Assembly (NCBI GenBank): GCA_021904315.1
Contig: CM038917.1
Location: forward strand, 1,674,001-1,738,000
Source: Sphagnum magellanicum
Taxonomy: Eukaryota > Streptophyta > Sphagnopsida > Sphagnales > Sphagnaceae
DNA: 64,000 nt
Reading direction: 5' to 3'
In this document: in pieces, positions 26,371-38,874 of the stretch
Layout of the letters: every line of letters begins with the position of its first letter
Position numbering within the stretch: the first letter of the stretch is position 1
Notes under the pieces: generated by a model
Told to the model about the DNA's origin: nothing
What the model saw: only the letters and a program-made list of their open reading frames with translations
Database searches by the model: none
Translations under genes and position numbers: made by a program

Positions 26371-27044
26371 GGACATTGACATAGTATCCAAATTATTTTA
26401 AAATATTTTTATTAATTTAAGAAGACATCATTTTATCTATTGGCATACAACAATCCACTACAATTATAATAATGTAAAAACAACAAAACTCCAAAGTTGT
26501 CATTTGTAATTTTTTTTCAGTTAAACACTCCTTTTTAGTAACCTAATCGTGAATGGACCTTCAGATTAAATCTATACATCATACTTAATATGATTAATAT
26601 AAAAAAATTTAATAAATATATTATATGGATTCATATGTTTAAATTAAAAGTTAATAGTAAACTTATGATATATTGGAAGCAAAATTGTACAATATAAAAT
26701 TTTAAACCAAATGAAGGTTGAGGATATGAAAAATATTATATTATATTTATTACTGAATTAACCACCATGGTTTTTCCATTTACAAATCATGTGTTTGAAT
26801 TTAATTTTTCCAAAAAATGATTATTGAAATGTTATTCAATAAAAAAATCAAAAATGTATATTTTGAAACTAATTTACATATATTTATAATTCTGTACAAT
26901 ATTGAATGAATTTTATGAATAAATTTTCAATTTTTTTCCTTTTGGACAAATTATCAATAAGATATAAATTATCAAATTTGAGGTATAATGTTTAAATGAA
27001 ATATGGTCTAACTAAAATAAATATTAAATTATTTTACAACAAAG

Positions 27045-27190
27045 TGGGGTGGCTTGGTGGTAAAGGAGTTGAACTCCATCCTTGGGGCCCAATGATCAAA
27101 CTTCACAAATGACATTTGTTATGGTCAACATTGGAATATTGATCAAGTATTCTATACCTACTTATATTATTTAAGTTAGGTGGTGACACA
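27045..27190 (+). mobile_element. SINE-like, tRNA-derived element
   Basis: Begins GTGGGGTGGCTTGGTGGTAA, containing an RNA polymerase III A-box-like TGGCTTGGTGG at 27050-27060, and about 35 bases later a weak B-box-like GATCAAACT (27094-27102). Layout and head resemble plant Au-type SINEs. The 3' limit is uncertain; no clear target duplication was found. Confidence 0.45.
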
Positions 27191-27199
27191 TGTCAACAA

Positions 27200-28990
27200 T
27201 TGATAGGATGGAAAATAATGAAATTAAAAATATTTTATTTAATATATTATATATTAAATATATAATAATAAATATTATAAATTTTAAAATGTTACCCAAG
27301 TTTTTGGGTCCAATTTGTAATAATTAAAAAAATTAAAAAATGATTAAACTATCATTAATGATTTCACATATGTTTTTTATGACTAATGGATGAAATGTGC
27401 AACATCATATCTTAAATGATTATTATCCTAAACAATTCGTCCATAATGACTTTAGGGCTATTAATCATTTTTGTTTTCTATGGTTGGAACAATAATGTTT
27501 TTGATTTTATTGTATAACATCAACATGTTAATGTGCTTTTTCACATCCATGTAGGTCGTTAGGTGAGAGGAATGAAATAATCCATGAAAAAGTACATGTT
27601 ATCGTGCATGTTCATGATTTTTTTGAATAGGTATTGAAATGATATATTTTTTGAACATTAATTTTTTGAATTACAATGTTACATATATACAAAATGGAGC
27701 ACTTGAAAACATAGAATCAGGACAAATCCAAAAAATTATCTAAAATGAAAACAAGGCAAGATTTTCAAATTGTGAACTTCTATACCTGTAAAGAAAATTA
27801 TTCAAAGAAATCTTTCGTACTCTTTCATTTTTTCAAGTAGGTGAAAATTTTAAAAATGGTATGAATCATGAGTTTTAAGAATTCATGGATGAAATGTGCA
27901 ATCAAAGAATTGATTAATATAATTATATTCAAACTTGAAGTATACCCAATAAGTTATATTTCTTGAATAATAAAATGAATAATTAATATTTGATGTTACA
28001 AATTATTTTCATAGGGTTAAACAAATGAAGTTTCTTATTATTTTTAGGTTTACATGAAATTTTAATTATTGATCGAATAATTGCCATATTATAAACAAGG
28101 TTCATTGAAAGTTTTTTTTTGATGTAGTTTCATTAGTGAACATTATCAAAAGACATAAATAAATTAGAGACATGTTTGTGGACACTATCCATTTTTCAAA
28201 ACATTTAAAAATACTTTTGGCTATTTAATTAGTGCCCAATCAAAATTTGACCTTTTCTTGAATTTATTTTGAAAAATGGTGAAAGAAATTCAAAAACATC
28301 AAAATTTTCATGGATTTTCCCTTTATTTTGAAAATGTCATCAAAATGTGAAAAATTGCCACTAAACAAAAAATAATAATTACAAGTTCTAAATTCCAACG
28401 ATGATGATTCATTGTAATTGGTTTAGGTAAAACAACTTTAGATTCCATAAATCATCCTTTGAACAAGAATTTCGAATTTGAATATATTTAATTGATTTTC
28501 AAATGAAAAGGAATGGAAAGGTATTTTTTTGGATATGTGTTTTTTCAAAGATGTTTTTTCAACACTATAGTCATAAGTAGATTTTCAATACCTTTTGCAC
28601 CAATTTGCATCCCATTTATTTTCAATTGAGTTTGAATTGAATTGCATGTGAATCTACTCAAATTTGAATTCAATTGAATCTCATATCAATTCAATGAAAT
28701 TCAAATTCCATTCCATGTATTTGAACTAAATTTAGGAATTTGAATTGAATTGAATTCAAGTTGCATGCAATGTCATTCAATAGTTTCATTCAAATGGAAC
28801 TCAATTTCTAGAAATCAATTTTTTTTTTTAATTTTTTTTTTCATTAGTTGATGATCATTGGTAGTGCACAACAACATAAAGCCCAAATAAATGGTAACCC
28901 CCCAATTTCATGTGACAATCTCTGAAACTACAAATCTAATATAATTTCAAAATATGATAAGCTTATCTTTTAAATAGGACATATATACTT
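27200..28990. other. AT-rich intergenic DNA 3' of the receptor kinase gene
   Basis: No supported gene. At 28612-28805 the words GAATTGAATT, CAATTCAA and AAATTCAA recur on both strands, giving a degenerate palindrome-rich patch. The stretch next to 28994 should carry the kinase 3' untranslated region. Confidence 0.4.
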
Positions 28991-28993
28991 GAA

Positions 28994-31900
28994 CTATCTT
29001 GGAAACAATGTGGAAGATTCTGACATATTTGAATCGGTTGGTGAATTACTACCAACCTGAAGTGGCTTAAACATGACATTAGGGAATTGTTGGTTGTTAC
29101 TATCATTAAATGTCTCATATGAAACATCGAGTGACTTCGCCTTTTCTTCGATCTTGATTGCTTCCTTTAGGTCACACACCACTTGTTGCATAGTTGGCCG
29201 ATTTGTGTTGGCAGGTTCAATGCTCAACATTGCTGTTTCTGCTACTTTCCACATGCTCTCAAGTTTGAAATCGTTGTTCAATGCCTTGTCAATTATGGCG
29301 TGGATATCACCTGATACTAAATAAGGCCTCACCTACAAAATAATTAACACTTCAAATTAAAAAAAATTATAGTATCTTTCCCCAGAAGTCATGAGGTACA
29401 ACTTTTGCAAAATTGCAAATGGACCATCAAATTTGAATCCTAGTATAAAAATGAAAGATTCAAGGTTTAAGGTGAGACATCCTAGATGATAATTGATATG
29501 TAAACATAATTGCTTCATCTTGGATGTAGCAAATTGACTTCTTGAATACAATAATAACCACAAATACTGATAATATATTAATTGAAATCTGTTATATCTT
29601 GAAGTTTTTATGTGATACCAAATTCAAGCATAATGTAAGTGTGATCGTAAAAATCCTTGATCAATTGTCAAACCTTTTAGAAACTGAACAAAACCTCAAT
29701 TTCTTGATATTTTTTAAAAGGTCATATTTGAACTTCAACTAGACTAAAAAGATTGGGAAAAGCTGTTTGAGGTATAATTCTTCATTGTACTGCAGGACCT
29801 CACTTTCTGAATAAACGAGTTCTACATGGTTGCTGCATCAAGCTTCTTGTTTGACCATTAAAGGAGCCTAGTGCTTTTTTCTAGTTCAAGTTTTTAATTC
29901 AAAAATTCTCATGGAATTTCCCATGTATGTGTGATTAGTGATTAGCACCTTCCTAGACAAAATCTTCAAAAATTCTCAATTTAATCTTATTGTTTTTGCA
30001 TAAACATTTGTTGTGTACAGAAGCACAACTCACCCATTGCCCAATGTTCCATTCTCTCTCATCATGCAATAATTTGTTGATGGGTGGACGCCCGCAGATC
30101 AACTCAAGTAACACAATTCCAAAGCTGAAAACATCACTTTTGTCCGTCAATTGTTGCTTCATGTAATATCTGGACAATGTCAAGATCAAAATCAGTCAAA
30201 TGTTGTATCCAAAAATTTAGTGAATATTTTATATTTATGAAAAGTTTTAAAAAAAACTTGGAGATAGTATTATAGATATTAAAAAAATTGTACCATAATT
30301 CCAAATTTGAAATTAAGAGATTTTTTAAATGATTGATAATTAGGAAATAATTTTACTCTTGTTGGGTGAAAAAAAAATTTCAACAAAAATATTAGGATTA
30401 TTTTGGAATTTCTATTCTAGTGTAAATTCAACTATTTTTTCTAGTTTTAAGGGAAAAATTTCCAAAGTTTTTATATCAAAAAAATTGAAGAAAAAAAACT
30501 GTTACAAAAGTAATGATTTGAGAAATAATGATAATTTCAATGTGAGGCACATACTCTGGGTCAAGGTAACCGGCTGTGCCTTTGACCACTGTGGAAATGT
30601 GAGAAGCGCTGTCTTCCATGGTCATTTTGGAAAGCCCGAAATCAGCAACTTTAGCAACCATTTTGTCTGAAAGAAGAATGTTGCTAGTCTTTACATCACG
30701 ATGGATTATTGGACGTGGGCAGCCTGTATGTAAATACTCCAATCCTGTGAACAACATTGGACCCACATTGAATTGATCAAAATCTAATAAGATGGAATGC
30801 ACTAATAACCTTCCTAACAACTTTTTTCTTGCAGACTTGATAAATGACATGATACCAATGAGATGTATGTTTTAATAGATGTTAATTAACCAGTCTTCCA
30901 TTCCAATGGCCTTGTATCAGAAAACTAACTAGCACAAATGGAATGCTATGAACCTTGGGCAGAATTGAGGGCTATGTTTAGTCGTGTCATCCAGTCCAGT
31001 GGATTACTTATTGCCTTTGGAGTGCCTGAAATGTCCAGTCCAATTTCACATGCAAATTAGCACATACTTCATACTTTGCAAACAACATGGATCAAGTTGC
31101 ACTGAAGGCAAATAATTTGTTCAAAACATCAGTTTCATAGTGTTCAATGGATTATGGAACATGGTAAGTCGCTATTCTGTTAGGTGGTAATGGGTTCTAC
31201 CATGGCTTGTTCCACATTGTAAGCCATCAATTAGCAAATGTTTGATTAATTCTAAGATTAATGAAAAAAGAAAAGTGGAACTAACGATAGCTGTCTGTTT
31301 TCCAAAGAAAAAGGCTGTAATAGATCCTAAAACGGACACGAAAACTGGTTATGTGTAGGGCAAAACTCTAAGGCAAGGCGTTCCCAAAATAAGGAGTCTA
31401 AGATGAGCTAATAATTGACTTTAGCACGACATTTTGGGAATGTTTCTCACCCCTGAGATTTACCCATTGTAAAGCATGAGATAAACATTATCATAAACTT
31501 AGAAATATATAAATCATGAAGTGTAGGAGGAGATAGTTCTTACACCTACACCTTAAAAGTGGGAGGGACCTTACACAATAAGTAGGCATAATTCCTCTCC
31601 TGTTCTCAAGGAGAAGGTGTAAGATACTGTATCTTCTTTAGGAGGGATATTTCATGGACGAAAGGTGCCCTTGAGATACACTATGAAAATTTTCAAATGC
31701 TTTACTTGGAGGAAATGCTCAAGAGCAAGGCATTCCTGAAATAAGAGCTCACCCAAGGCAAAGTTGAGGACATTTATTTTCGGAATGCCTTGTTTTGAGG
31801 GTGTTAACCTACATAAAACGTCAGCATAATTTTTCTTCCCATGATATCCATTAAGGGTATCATGGGAAAAATGGCAAAAAAGAGATGAAGCATTTCAAAA

Positions 31901-34044
31901 AGTGAAATGCCCATTGGAATGCCCAATCATTTACAAAGGGCAAATTCCGCTTGATGATGTGCCCTCCAGATGCAGTAAAAAAATTCTGCTGGTCTCTATA
32001 GACATGAACACTCATTGTCATGGTGTTGAATGGATAGAATGATGATCACTTCATATCAAACATATAACTAATGTATTGCAAAGTAATAAAATTGACTATG
32101 ATTCATAAGTCATACCATAAAGACTTTCACGAAGAGTTCCATTTGACACATACTCATATATCAATATTTGCTCCCTGCTTTCTTGGCAATAACCAACCAG
32201 AGACACCAAATTTTTGTGGTGCACTTGACTTAGGAGATGAACCTGCAAAAAGAATGAAAAACAAGGCTGATGATCTACTAGTCATTTGAGCACAATTTCA
32301 AAATTTTATTTGGAATATTCAATGACAAAAATGATCAATTCTGAACAATTCAATTCATTATGGAACTTGATACTTGTATAGGCAAATGTAAGTGTTTGCA
32401 TGTTCACTTCATCGGAATGTACCTCATTAGAAAACTGAGAATCCTCTTCATGCAAAATATTGAGAATCAACCTCTTAACTGCCACCTCTCGAAGGATCTT
32501 TCCATCGCTGAGTTTTCCATAGTACACACGAGCAAAGCCACCTTCTCCCAGGATCTTTTCAAAATTATTTGTTGCATCAATTATCTCTCGAAGTGAGTAT
32601 CTTTTTGCAACTTGTGCGCTATTTGATTCTTCTAGACCTTCAATTCCGCCAGTAGGTATGCAATTCAAAGGGGAACACCATTATTTCCAAAGAGCAAAGT
32701 TTATACTTATGTGGATCAAGGTACACAGGAAGTTCTTTCTTAGGTCCAAGTCAAGTTCTAGTTTGTAATTATACCCAAGGTTTTTAAAAGTGGTGCATTT
32801 TTGCAAGTTGGTGGGAAAAAAAGTAAGGAAGAATATGCTAGCTGTATTCTCTCTTTTAAAAAAATAATTCATCAAGAAATCGATTGGAAAAGGTTTTTGA
32901 AAACATATTTGCCAAGGATTGAGGATGTTTTAAATTTAGGCCAATTTGCCAATTAAAGGGTTGCCTATTACTGTACCATTTTAACATGACTAATTTTCAT
33001 CAGTTCAATTCACAAGCACTTGCAAGGTGATCACAAATCCTATCCACCAATTACTTGGATTTTTTTTGGAGCACACTAGAGTTAGCGAAACTAAGGACCA
33101 GAACACTTAGTTTGGCTGAAACTGAGGGCAAAATGCAAAAAAAGGGGCAAATAAGGTACCCTATTTTAGAAGCGGTGGTTATACTGGTTTTACTACCATT
33201 GTTAGTGGTAAGAGTTTCAACCTGAGTTCTCAATTTGTTGAAGGTACCTTCACTTCAGCATTCATTACTGTTGTAATTTAGATTAGTGTTTTTCAAATTA
33301 TGTGCACTTAATATGACAGCCTTTATAACCCTTAGTTCTTTCCTGAAAATAGCCAGTTCTTTGAGATTTCTGAAATAACCAGAATGGTCACCTTCTTCAA
33401 AATTCTGATTTTTTTCACCAAATCAGAACCAGTGATTATCTGGTTTTGAAATGTTTAAAAAAAACTGGTGGTTATTATCAGGATCAAATACCTGAAAGAA
33501 AAAGTAAAACCTGTCCCAAACTGGAGTACATTAGTGAAGTGTAATCACTGGGCAATTAATCTATAGAGTTTTTTTTTAATCAAGAAGTTGATATCCTACG
33601 ATGTGGAATTGTTTGCAAGAACATATTGTTAGATTTCAGTTCAAAACATAGAAAGCACATACCTGGTGTTCTTATAAAAGGGTACGGATGCCTGTCACTA
33701 AATTTCTTGCAAAGCTCAGTGACTATATTATGTCGGACCAGCACCAGGGTGATTACTGTGACAACTAACAAGCCTCCAATTGTAGCTCCAATTATGGCTG
33801 GTACGTTACTTTTATTCTTTGGTGGTGATGACAATGGTGGTGATGACAGTGGTGGTGATGGTGGGGGTGATGGTAGTATTACTGTCTCCGGAGACATTGT
33901 AGACTGAAATATTACTGTCTCCGGAGACATTGTAGACGGAAATATTTCTGTCGCCGGAGATATTTGTTCCTGACTCATGATGCCGCTGACACAGGCTACC
34001 AGAAAGACCCCTGCTATCGGCAACATCAGTGACGACTCTGCCAT
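28994..34044 (-). CDS. Receptor-like protein kinase with short Pro/Ser-rich ectodomain
   Basis: Probable plasma-membrane Ser/Thr receptor kinase; ligand unknown. Exons: 33663-34044, 32423-32637, 32116-32242, 30954-31025, 30551-30744, 30034-30156 (or 30169), 28994-29332. With the 30156 acceptor all junctions are in phase: 483 codons plus stop. Residues 1-24 look like a signal peptide, 25-80 are a Pro/Ser-rich ectodomain with two STMSPETVI repeats, 83-103 a membrane helix. The kinase has GEGGFARV (about 158-165), [25 protein letters not shown] and a C-terminal [16 protein letters not shown], closest to the malectin-like/LRR class I kinases, yet no malectin or LRR region is encoded. Start is the ATG at 34042-34044; the frame above begins with TTG. 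The proximal acceptor of exon 6 would shift the frame; the distal one removes three residues after DPEY. Likely functional but not certain. Confidence 0.82.
33870..33955 (-). repeat. 33-bp tandem repeat coding STMSPETVI in the kinase ectodomain
   Basis: ACTGTCTCCGGAGACATTGTAGAC plus GAAATATT occurs twice in tandem and a third, altered copy (CTGTCGCCGGAGATATTTG) follows. Each unit of 33 bases codes 11 residues and includes the palindrome GTCTCCGGAGAC. It accounts for the SPETVI and SPATEI repeats between signal peptide and membrane helix. Confidence 0.8.
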
Positions 34045-34386
34045 GCTCAACTCTAGCTTCTGACTAGGACCAACCGCTGCTGCTGTTGCTGTTCACGGAC
34101 TTCACAAAACTATAGTCTAAGAACTGAAAGAGGAAGAACGCTTTTTGACAGCTGAAGAAAACTCCAGTCTAGATAGATAACCAATGGAATGTGCAGCACT
34201 AACTTACTCCTGAACAACAAGTCCAGAAGAGCTGATAACAAAACCAGGATCAGGCGTCAAGTAGTAGTGGAAAGACTCTGGTGTTATAAATTGCTGCAAT
34301 CAGAGCACAAAAAGGCCTTTATTTGATAGAGGAGCGACGGTGTGCACAAGATGTGCAACAGGCACTGCACCCTTCATTCGCCTTGC

Positions 34387-34705
34387 TACTTTAGTGCAAT
34401 GGCTGTCCAACGACAATTTGACAAGTTGCCTGGAGGCAAAGCATTTTTTATTAGATATATCCGGAGTCGGAAGAGATGAACCAAGCATTTATGTTGTGTG
34501 CATTAGATTCAATGCAATGGGATGCAAAGTCAACAGTCTACTTTAGTGCAATGGCTGTCCAACGACAATTTGACAAGTTGCCTGGAGGCAAAGCATTTTT
34601 TATTAGATATATCCGGAGTCGGAAGAGATGAACCAAGCATTTACGTTGTGTGCATTAGATTCAATGCTATGGGATCCAAAGTCAACCGCTTACTTTAGTG
34701 CCTTG
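34387..34705. repeat. 152-bp tandem duplication upstream of the receptor kinase
   Basis: TACTTTAGTGCAATGGCTGT starts copies at 34387 and 34539, and TACTTTAGTGCC starts a truncated third at 34691; the period is 152 in both steps. The two full copies differ at only a handful of bases, so the duplication is recent. It lies 340-660 bases upstream of the kinase start codon. Confidence 0.9.
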
Positions 34706-35004
34706 GCTCCACTGTCCGGATATTATGCCTTGGATATCTAGTTGCACCACTTTTACAGTAACTGCAGTTAGCTACGTTGCCTTCTGAAATGCACAACATG
34801 TGTACTTAACCACACTAGTTTCAAGCAACTGAAAGTAGCACCCCTGAAGTAAACTAGTGGAGCCCATTTTTACCGATAGCCAAAAGTACCCAGTCCCACT
34901 GCTCTAGTTTGAGCTCACTGCTAGAAATAGTCCCTAAATAAGGTAAATCGTTGTGTCCAATGTCAAGTGTTCATTTATATATAAGCTTAAGGAAACCTAT
35001 TAGT

Positions 35005-35095
35005 TAACCTATTATTTGTTAGGTGTAAGTCCGAGTTCGGGGCCTCAACCACTTGGCGTCTCTGATGGATTAAATGATACAAATGAGATCGGAGG
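35005..35095 (-). mobile_element. tRNA-derived SINE-like fragment
   Basis: On the minus strand GACGCCAAGTGGTTGAGG resembles the A-box region of tRNA-Ser/Leu-type genes and of SINEs built from them, followed closely by CCCCGAACTCGGACTTACAC, a plausible B-box region. The two boxes are too close for an intact tRNA, and no anticodon arm can be folded by eye. Confidence 0.35.
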
Positions 35096-35099
35096 GTAT

Positions 35100-36640
35100 T
35101 TTCACAAGAGCCCTATGAATTATGTGGTCTTGGATTTCTTGTGCAACTCTAGCTCACCTTTTTTTTTCCCAAAATAAATATTGCAGCTAGTGAGAACCGG
35201 CATTTAGGTTGCAATAGCCTGTCATTGTGCCCTTTATTAGTACCCAACATATTTATTAAAAAACAATTCCCCAATAACAGGGCAACACTAGCTTCAATGC
35301 CTTGATTGTTTTTATAAAAAAATTGTGGACTCTCAGAAACTTTTTCAAATTCCCATCTAGCAATTAAGTAGTTTCAATGATATTCAATCAGCCAACAAGG
35401 GCACAGTGACTTGAGAGCCTTTGGGTGAACCCAAGCTAGTCCATTTAAATTATTTCTAAACATTACAAATATCCCATGCTTAGACTAAATCAGAGTGTCT
35501 GAATTATTTATAAAATATCCATTTGATAGCACTAAAATTGTAATGTATTGTGATATCATTCTTTAAATGGGGGATTAAAGATGGTTAATCAACTAATAAA
35601 AATTATGTGAATGAAAGTCCAAATATATAACTCTTTGACATACATGTTAAGAAAAAAAACATTAAAATCCATTAACAAATGATTACGATGCGAACTTTTG
35701 AAAAGGTCCAATTTAAAACATTCAAAAGTTTTTTTTTTTTTGGGTTAAATTTTTTCACATTTTAAAATTTATTTTAATTTTCCTTCAATATATCATATAT
35801 GAAATCCTTAGAAAACATCCCAAACAAAATTCATAAACAAAAAATGTATCTAAATAAAGCTATAAATAAAAGAACCAATCCATTTATTCCCCAAAAAATC
35901 AACAAGGCAAGTTTTTCTGAAAAATTGAAATTTTAAACCCACTAGTTATTGATTTCACTATCAAAGTAATGCCCCAATAATCAATTTACCCAATTATTTG
36001 CAGGGTAATAACCATTAGTTGTGCATAAGGGTTGGTTCTCAAATACCCGACTTGAAATTCATTGGTCATATTGCCGATGTAGGGTACATTATAAATTCAT
36101 TTTCATTTTCATTTTTATTTTCTGTTTTTTTTTGTTTTTTATTGTAAACATATGTAGGGTAATCAAGATTGATAACCTACCTTGGTGAAATTCCCAATAA
36201 TCCAAGTAGGTTATGAAAATTTGAATATTGAACAATTGATGCAATGATTTTCTTTGACGAATTCTAATCATTTTGCGAAAAAATATTTTCAAAAAAATGC
36301 ATTCTGTCACAAAACTTCCTTTTTTTTGAAAATTTTTGCCACAATTGCCTGCAATATGAAAGGTGTTTTAAGGTTTAATACTTCCAAATTTTGAAGACAG
36401 ATCACAAAATTTGGCTTACTATACTTATGGACTACAGCCATTTGAGCAACACCACAAAATTGGAAAAAAATAAAAAAAATGCTAAACATCCGGGTAGGTC
36501 ATCAACCTAATTATCAAAAAAAATCAATAACAAACTTGCAAGTTATTTATAACTGGGGTGTTAACCAGGTGTTTTCCTCACTAATCGGCCAATACTGGTA
36601 TCTGGAAGTGTTCAAACTGTATATGGAGGGTACATTATAT
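35100..36640. other. AT-rich intergenic DNA, nothing recognised
   Basis: Numerous poly-A/T tracts and short frames without homology on either strand. Possibly old repeat sequence; no terminal repeats found. Confidence 0.4.
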
Positions 36641-36648
36641 TAACGAAT

Positions 36649-36693
36649 GGGTTTAGGGTTTAGGGTTTAACCTAAACCGTAAACCTAAACCCT
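36649..36693. repeat. Interstitial telomere-type repeat, head to head
   Basis: About three TTTAGGG units on the plus strand (GGGTTTAGGGTTTAGGGTTT) run straight into complementary CCTAAA-type units (AACCTAAACCGTAAACCTAAACCC), forming an inverted pair. The orientation, G-rich then C-rich, is the one expected of two chromosome ends joined or of repair that inserted telomere sequence. The tract is very short. Confidence 0.7.
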
Positions 36694-36699
36694 CTTATC

Positions 36700-37670
36700 C
36701 CTCTTGTAAAAGTGCAGGGGTATTATTACACCTACTCCACTATAGGTGTAAGATCTTTCACACTTTTTTCCAGAGCATGTGTGACTTCTGTCCCCTCCTA
36801 TGCCTTGTGAACTGCATATGTTCAAGATTCATGATAACCTTCAACCTTGTGCTTTAAAAATCTTGTGGGAATGTCGTTTACCCAAGTAGTAGACATTCCC
36901 ACAACATGCGGCCAGTCCTATATGATGTGAACACATAAAACACATGTAATGTAACCTCCTACACAAAGCTAATATTGTGTAGAGTGCATGCAGGGTCAGT
37001 TAACAGGGGCTCTTTAGGAGCACACCCGAGTAATTTACTTCCTGTTGATTCCCCTACTGTGCAGTAAATTGTGGGCAGGCAATGGTTGTTGCCACCTAAG
37101 GTAAACAAATAAAACAAACCATCTGGCTGCTCTTTTCACCTGTAGTTGTGACCTGATTATGTATACACCTACCTGTTTTTTTTAACAGTTACACTGATGA
37201 CTGGTTGGTCACCTTCAGCTTCTTGAGTGAGGCAGCTCAGTGGCCAAATTAAACCAAAGAGATGTTAGATTTGGAATCAGAGACCATGATTTTGTCTAAT
37301 CATGGGATATTTATAATATTTAGAAACAATTTAAATGATTTTTTCTATTTTGACCATGGCACCAATGTTGATGCTCCTTCATCCAAGGCATGTATTTATA
37401 ATGTTTAGAAGCAATAATGTTTATAAATGTTTTTACCACAGTACCACTGCAGGTGCTAGTTCATCCAAACCCCTGATTGAGGCCTCTTGGTGCATATATT
37501 TAACCTGCAAAATCTTAAATTTGGATTCGAGACCCCCAGCCCATTAAATATTAAAACTCAGGATACTTGTAATGTTTAGAAATGATTAAAATCAATGCTG
37601 TAATCTATCTAGAGCATCAATACCCACAATCAGACTTGGATGACCCTTATCCAGGAAAAACATTTGGACA
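36700..37670. other. Intergenic DNA with short repeated words
   Basis: No supported gene. TACACCTA/ TAGGTGTA inverted words near 36726-36755 suggest a small hairpin, and (A/C)TATTTATAATGTTTAGAA(A/G) recurs at about 37305, 37392 and 37565. Function not evident. Confidence 0.35.
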
Positions 37671-37674
37671 AAAA

Positions 37675-37894
37675 TGTATATATATATATATATATGAGAG
37701 TGTCACAACTAGATATGTAATATGTAATTTCCCCTAATCAAAAAATATATATATGAGAGTGTCACAACTAGAGTTTTCTACATTCCCCCACAGTTATTAC
37801 ATAATAATATGACACTCTCAATATATATATATTTTGATTTAGGGGAAATTAGTTGTGACACTCTCATATATATATTTTTTGATTAGGGGAAATT
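37675..37894. mobile_element. MITE with 45-bp perfect terminal inverted repeats, nested in a related copy
   Basis: The left arm 37726-37770 (AATTTCCCCTAATC ... GTCACAACTA) and the right arm 37850-37894 (TAGTTGTGAC ... GATTAGGGGAAATT) are exact reverse complements over 45 bases. Further partial arms occur at 37677-37712 (TATATGAGAGTGTCACAACT) and 37811-37850 (GACACTCTCA ... TAGGGGAAATT), so two related elements seem overlaid. No coding capacity; superfamily not determined. Confidence 0.7.
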
Positions 37895-37899
37895 TTTTA

Positions 37900-38870
37900 T
37901 TTTGAAATAAAAGTCCACCAAGTTCAAATGGTAATTTTGTAATTTTTGGAAATTTTTCATTTCCCTATTACCATGGTACCTTGGGAGCTTTGAAATTTTT
38001 AGAAATGTTGAAAGTTTTGGAAATTATTTTTCTCAAAGAACTTTTTTTTGTTAGGAAAATATTAAATTGGTCAAAAATATTCTATTTATTGAAATGAAAA
38101 TGTCATAATTAATTAATTAATCAACAAACATCAAATACGTTGCTGAAGTACTAATTACAACCTATATATGAAGGAGGGGAGCTAAATGTGGCTAACAACG
38201 CCTTGTTCATTTAGTTATGATGTAATTATGCATACTTAACCTAGAAATAAAGCTACAAAAAATTAAAAAAAACAACCACCCATTACTACAAATAAGTGTA
38301 GAAAGCTGCCTATTTGCAATAGATAAGTGCAGGCACAAGAGAATCAAAAACATGATGAATATGAGTTTCAGACTTGATGGATTAAGGTTTAAAACAAAAA
38401 TAAAAAGACAAGTAGTTACTGTTGACGTTGCACAACATATATGTGAACAATTTCTTTCAAGTTTCTTTCTTTTTTGCTCAACAACCAATATGGTGGTGTT
38501 ATAATTCTACCACTAAGAACCAGCTAGAGCACACCATAGCCACAAGACTTTGGATGGAGCCCAAGCTCAAGAATCCCCAAATGGCTTTTTTTTGTTGATT
38601 GTAAGTCCTACCACAGTGCCAAAATAAGCTCCCAAATCCTTGGCAAGTCTCAGGAAGTTCAACTAGGCTTGGTTATAACTCAATATGTATTTCTTTTTCA
38701 GTATGAAACACACACAAGATGTAGAGTTACATCTTGCACCTCACCATTTCATTGCTCAATAAAATGTATCCAAAGCCCTGTGGCAAAGCAACCAATAAAT
38801 AGTTCAGATTAATGAAAAGAATGGACAATTGATTTTTAGACACCATTAAACCACAATGCACATTAGGCAC
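37900..38870. other. Intergenic DNA 3' of the CACTA fragment
   Basis: Short frames on both strands without recognisable domains; a 93-codon minus-strand frame near 38.2-38.5 kb is Leu/Ile/Phe-rich and could be coincidental. It may contain the remaining CACTA terminus, but I saw no CACTA-starting inverted repeat. Confidence 0.35.
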
Positions 38871-38874
38871 ATAC

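Noticed and set aside
30034..30551. Calling the receptor kinase a pseudogene because of a one-base phase conflict
   Set aside because: A second acceptor 13 bases downstream restores the frame with only three residues lost, so the gene may be functional.
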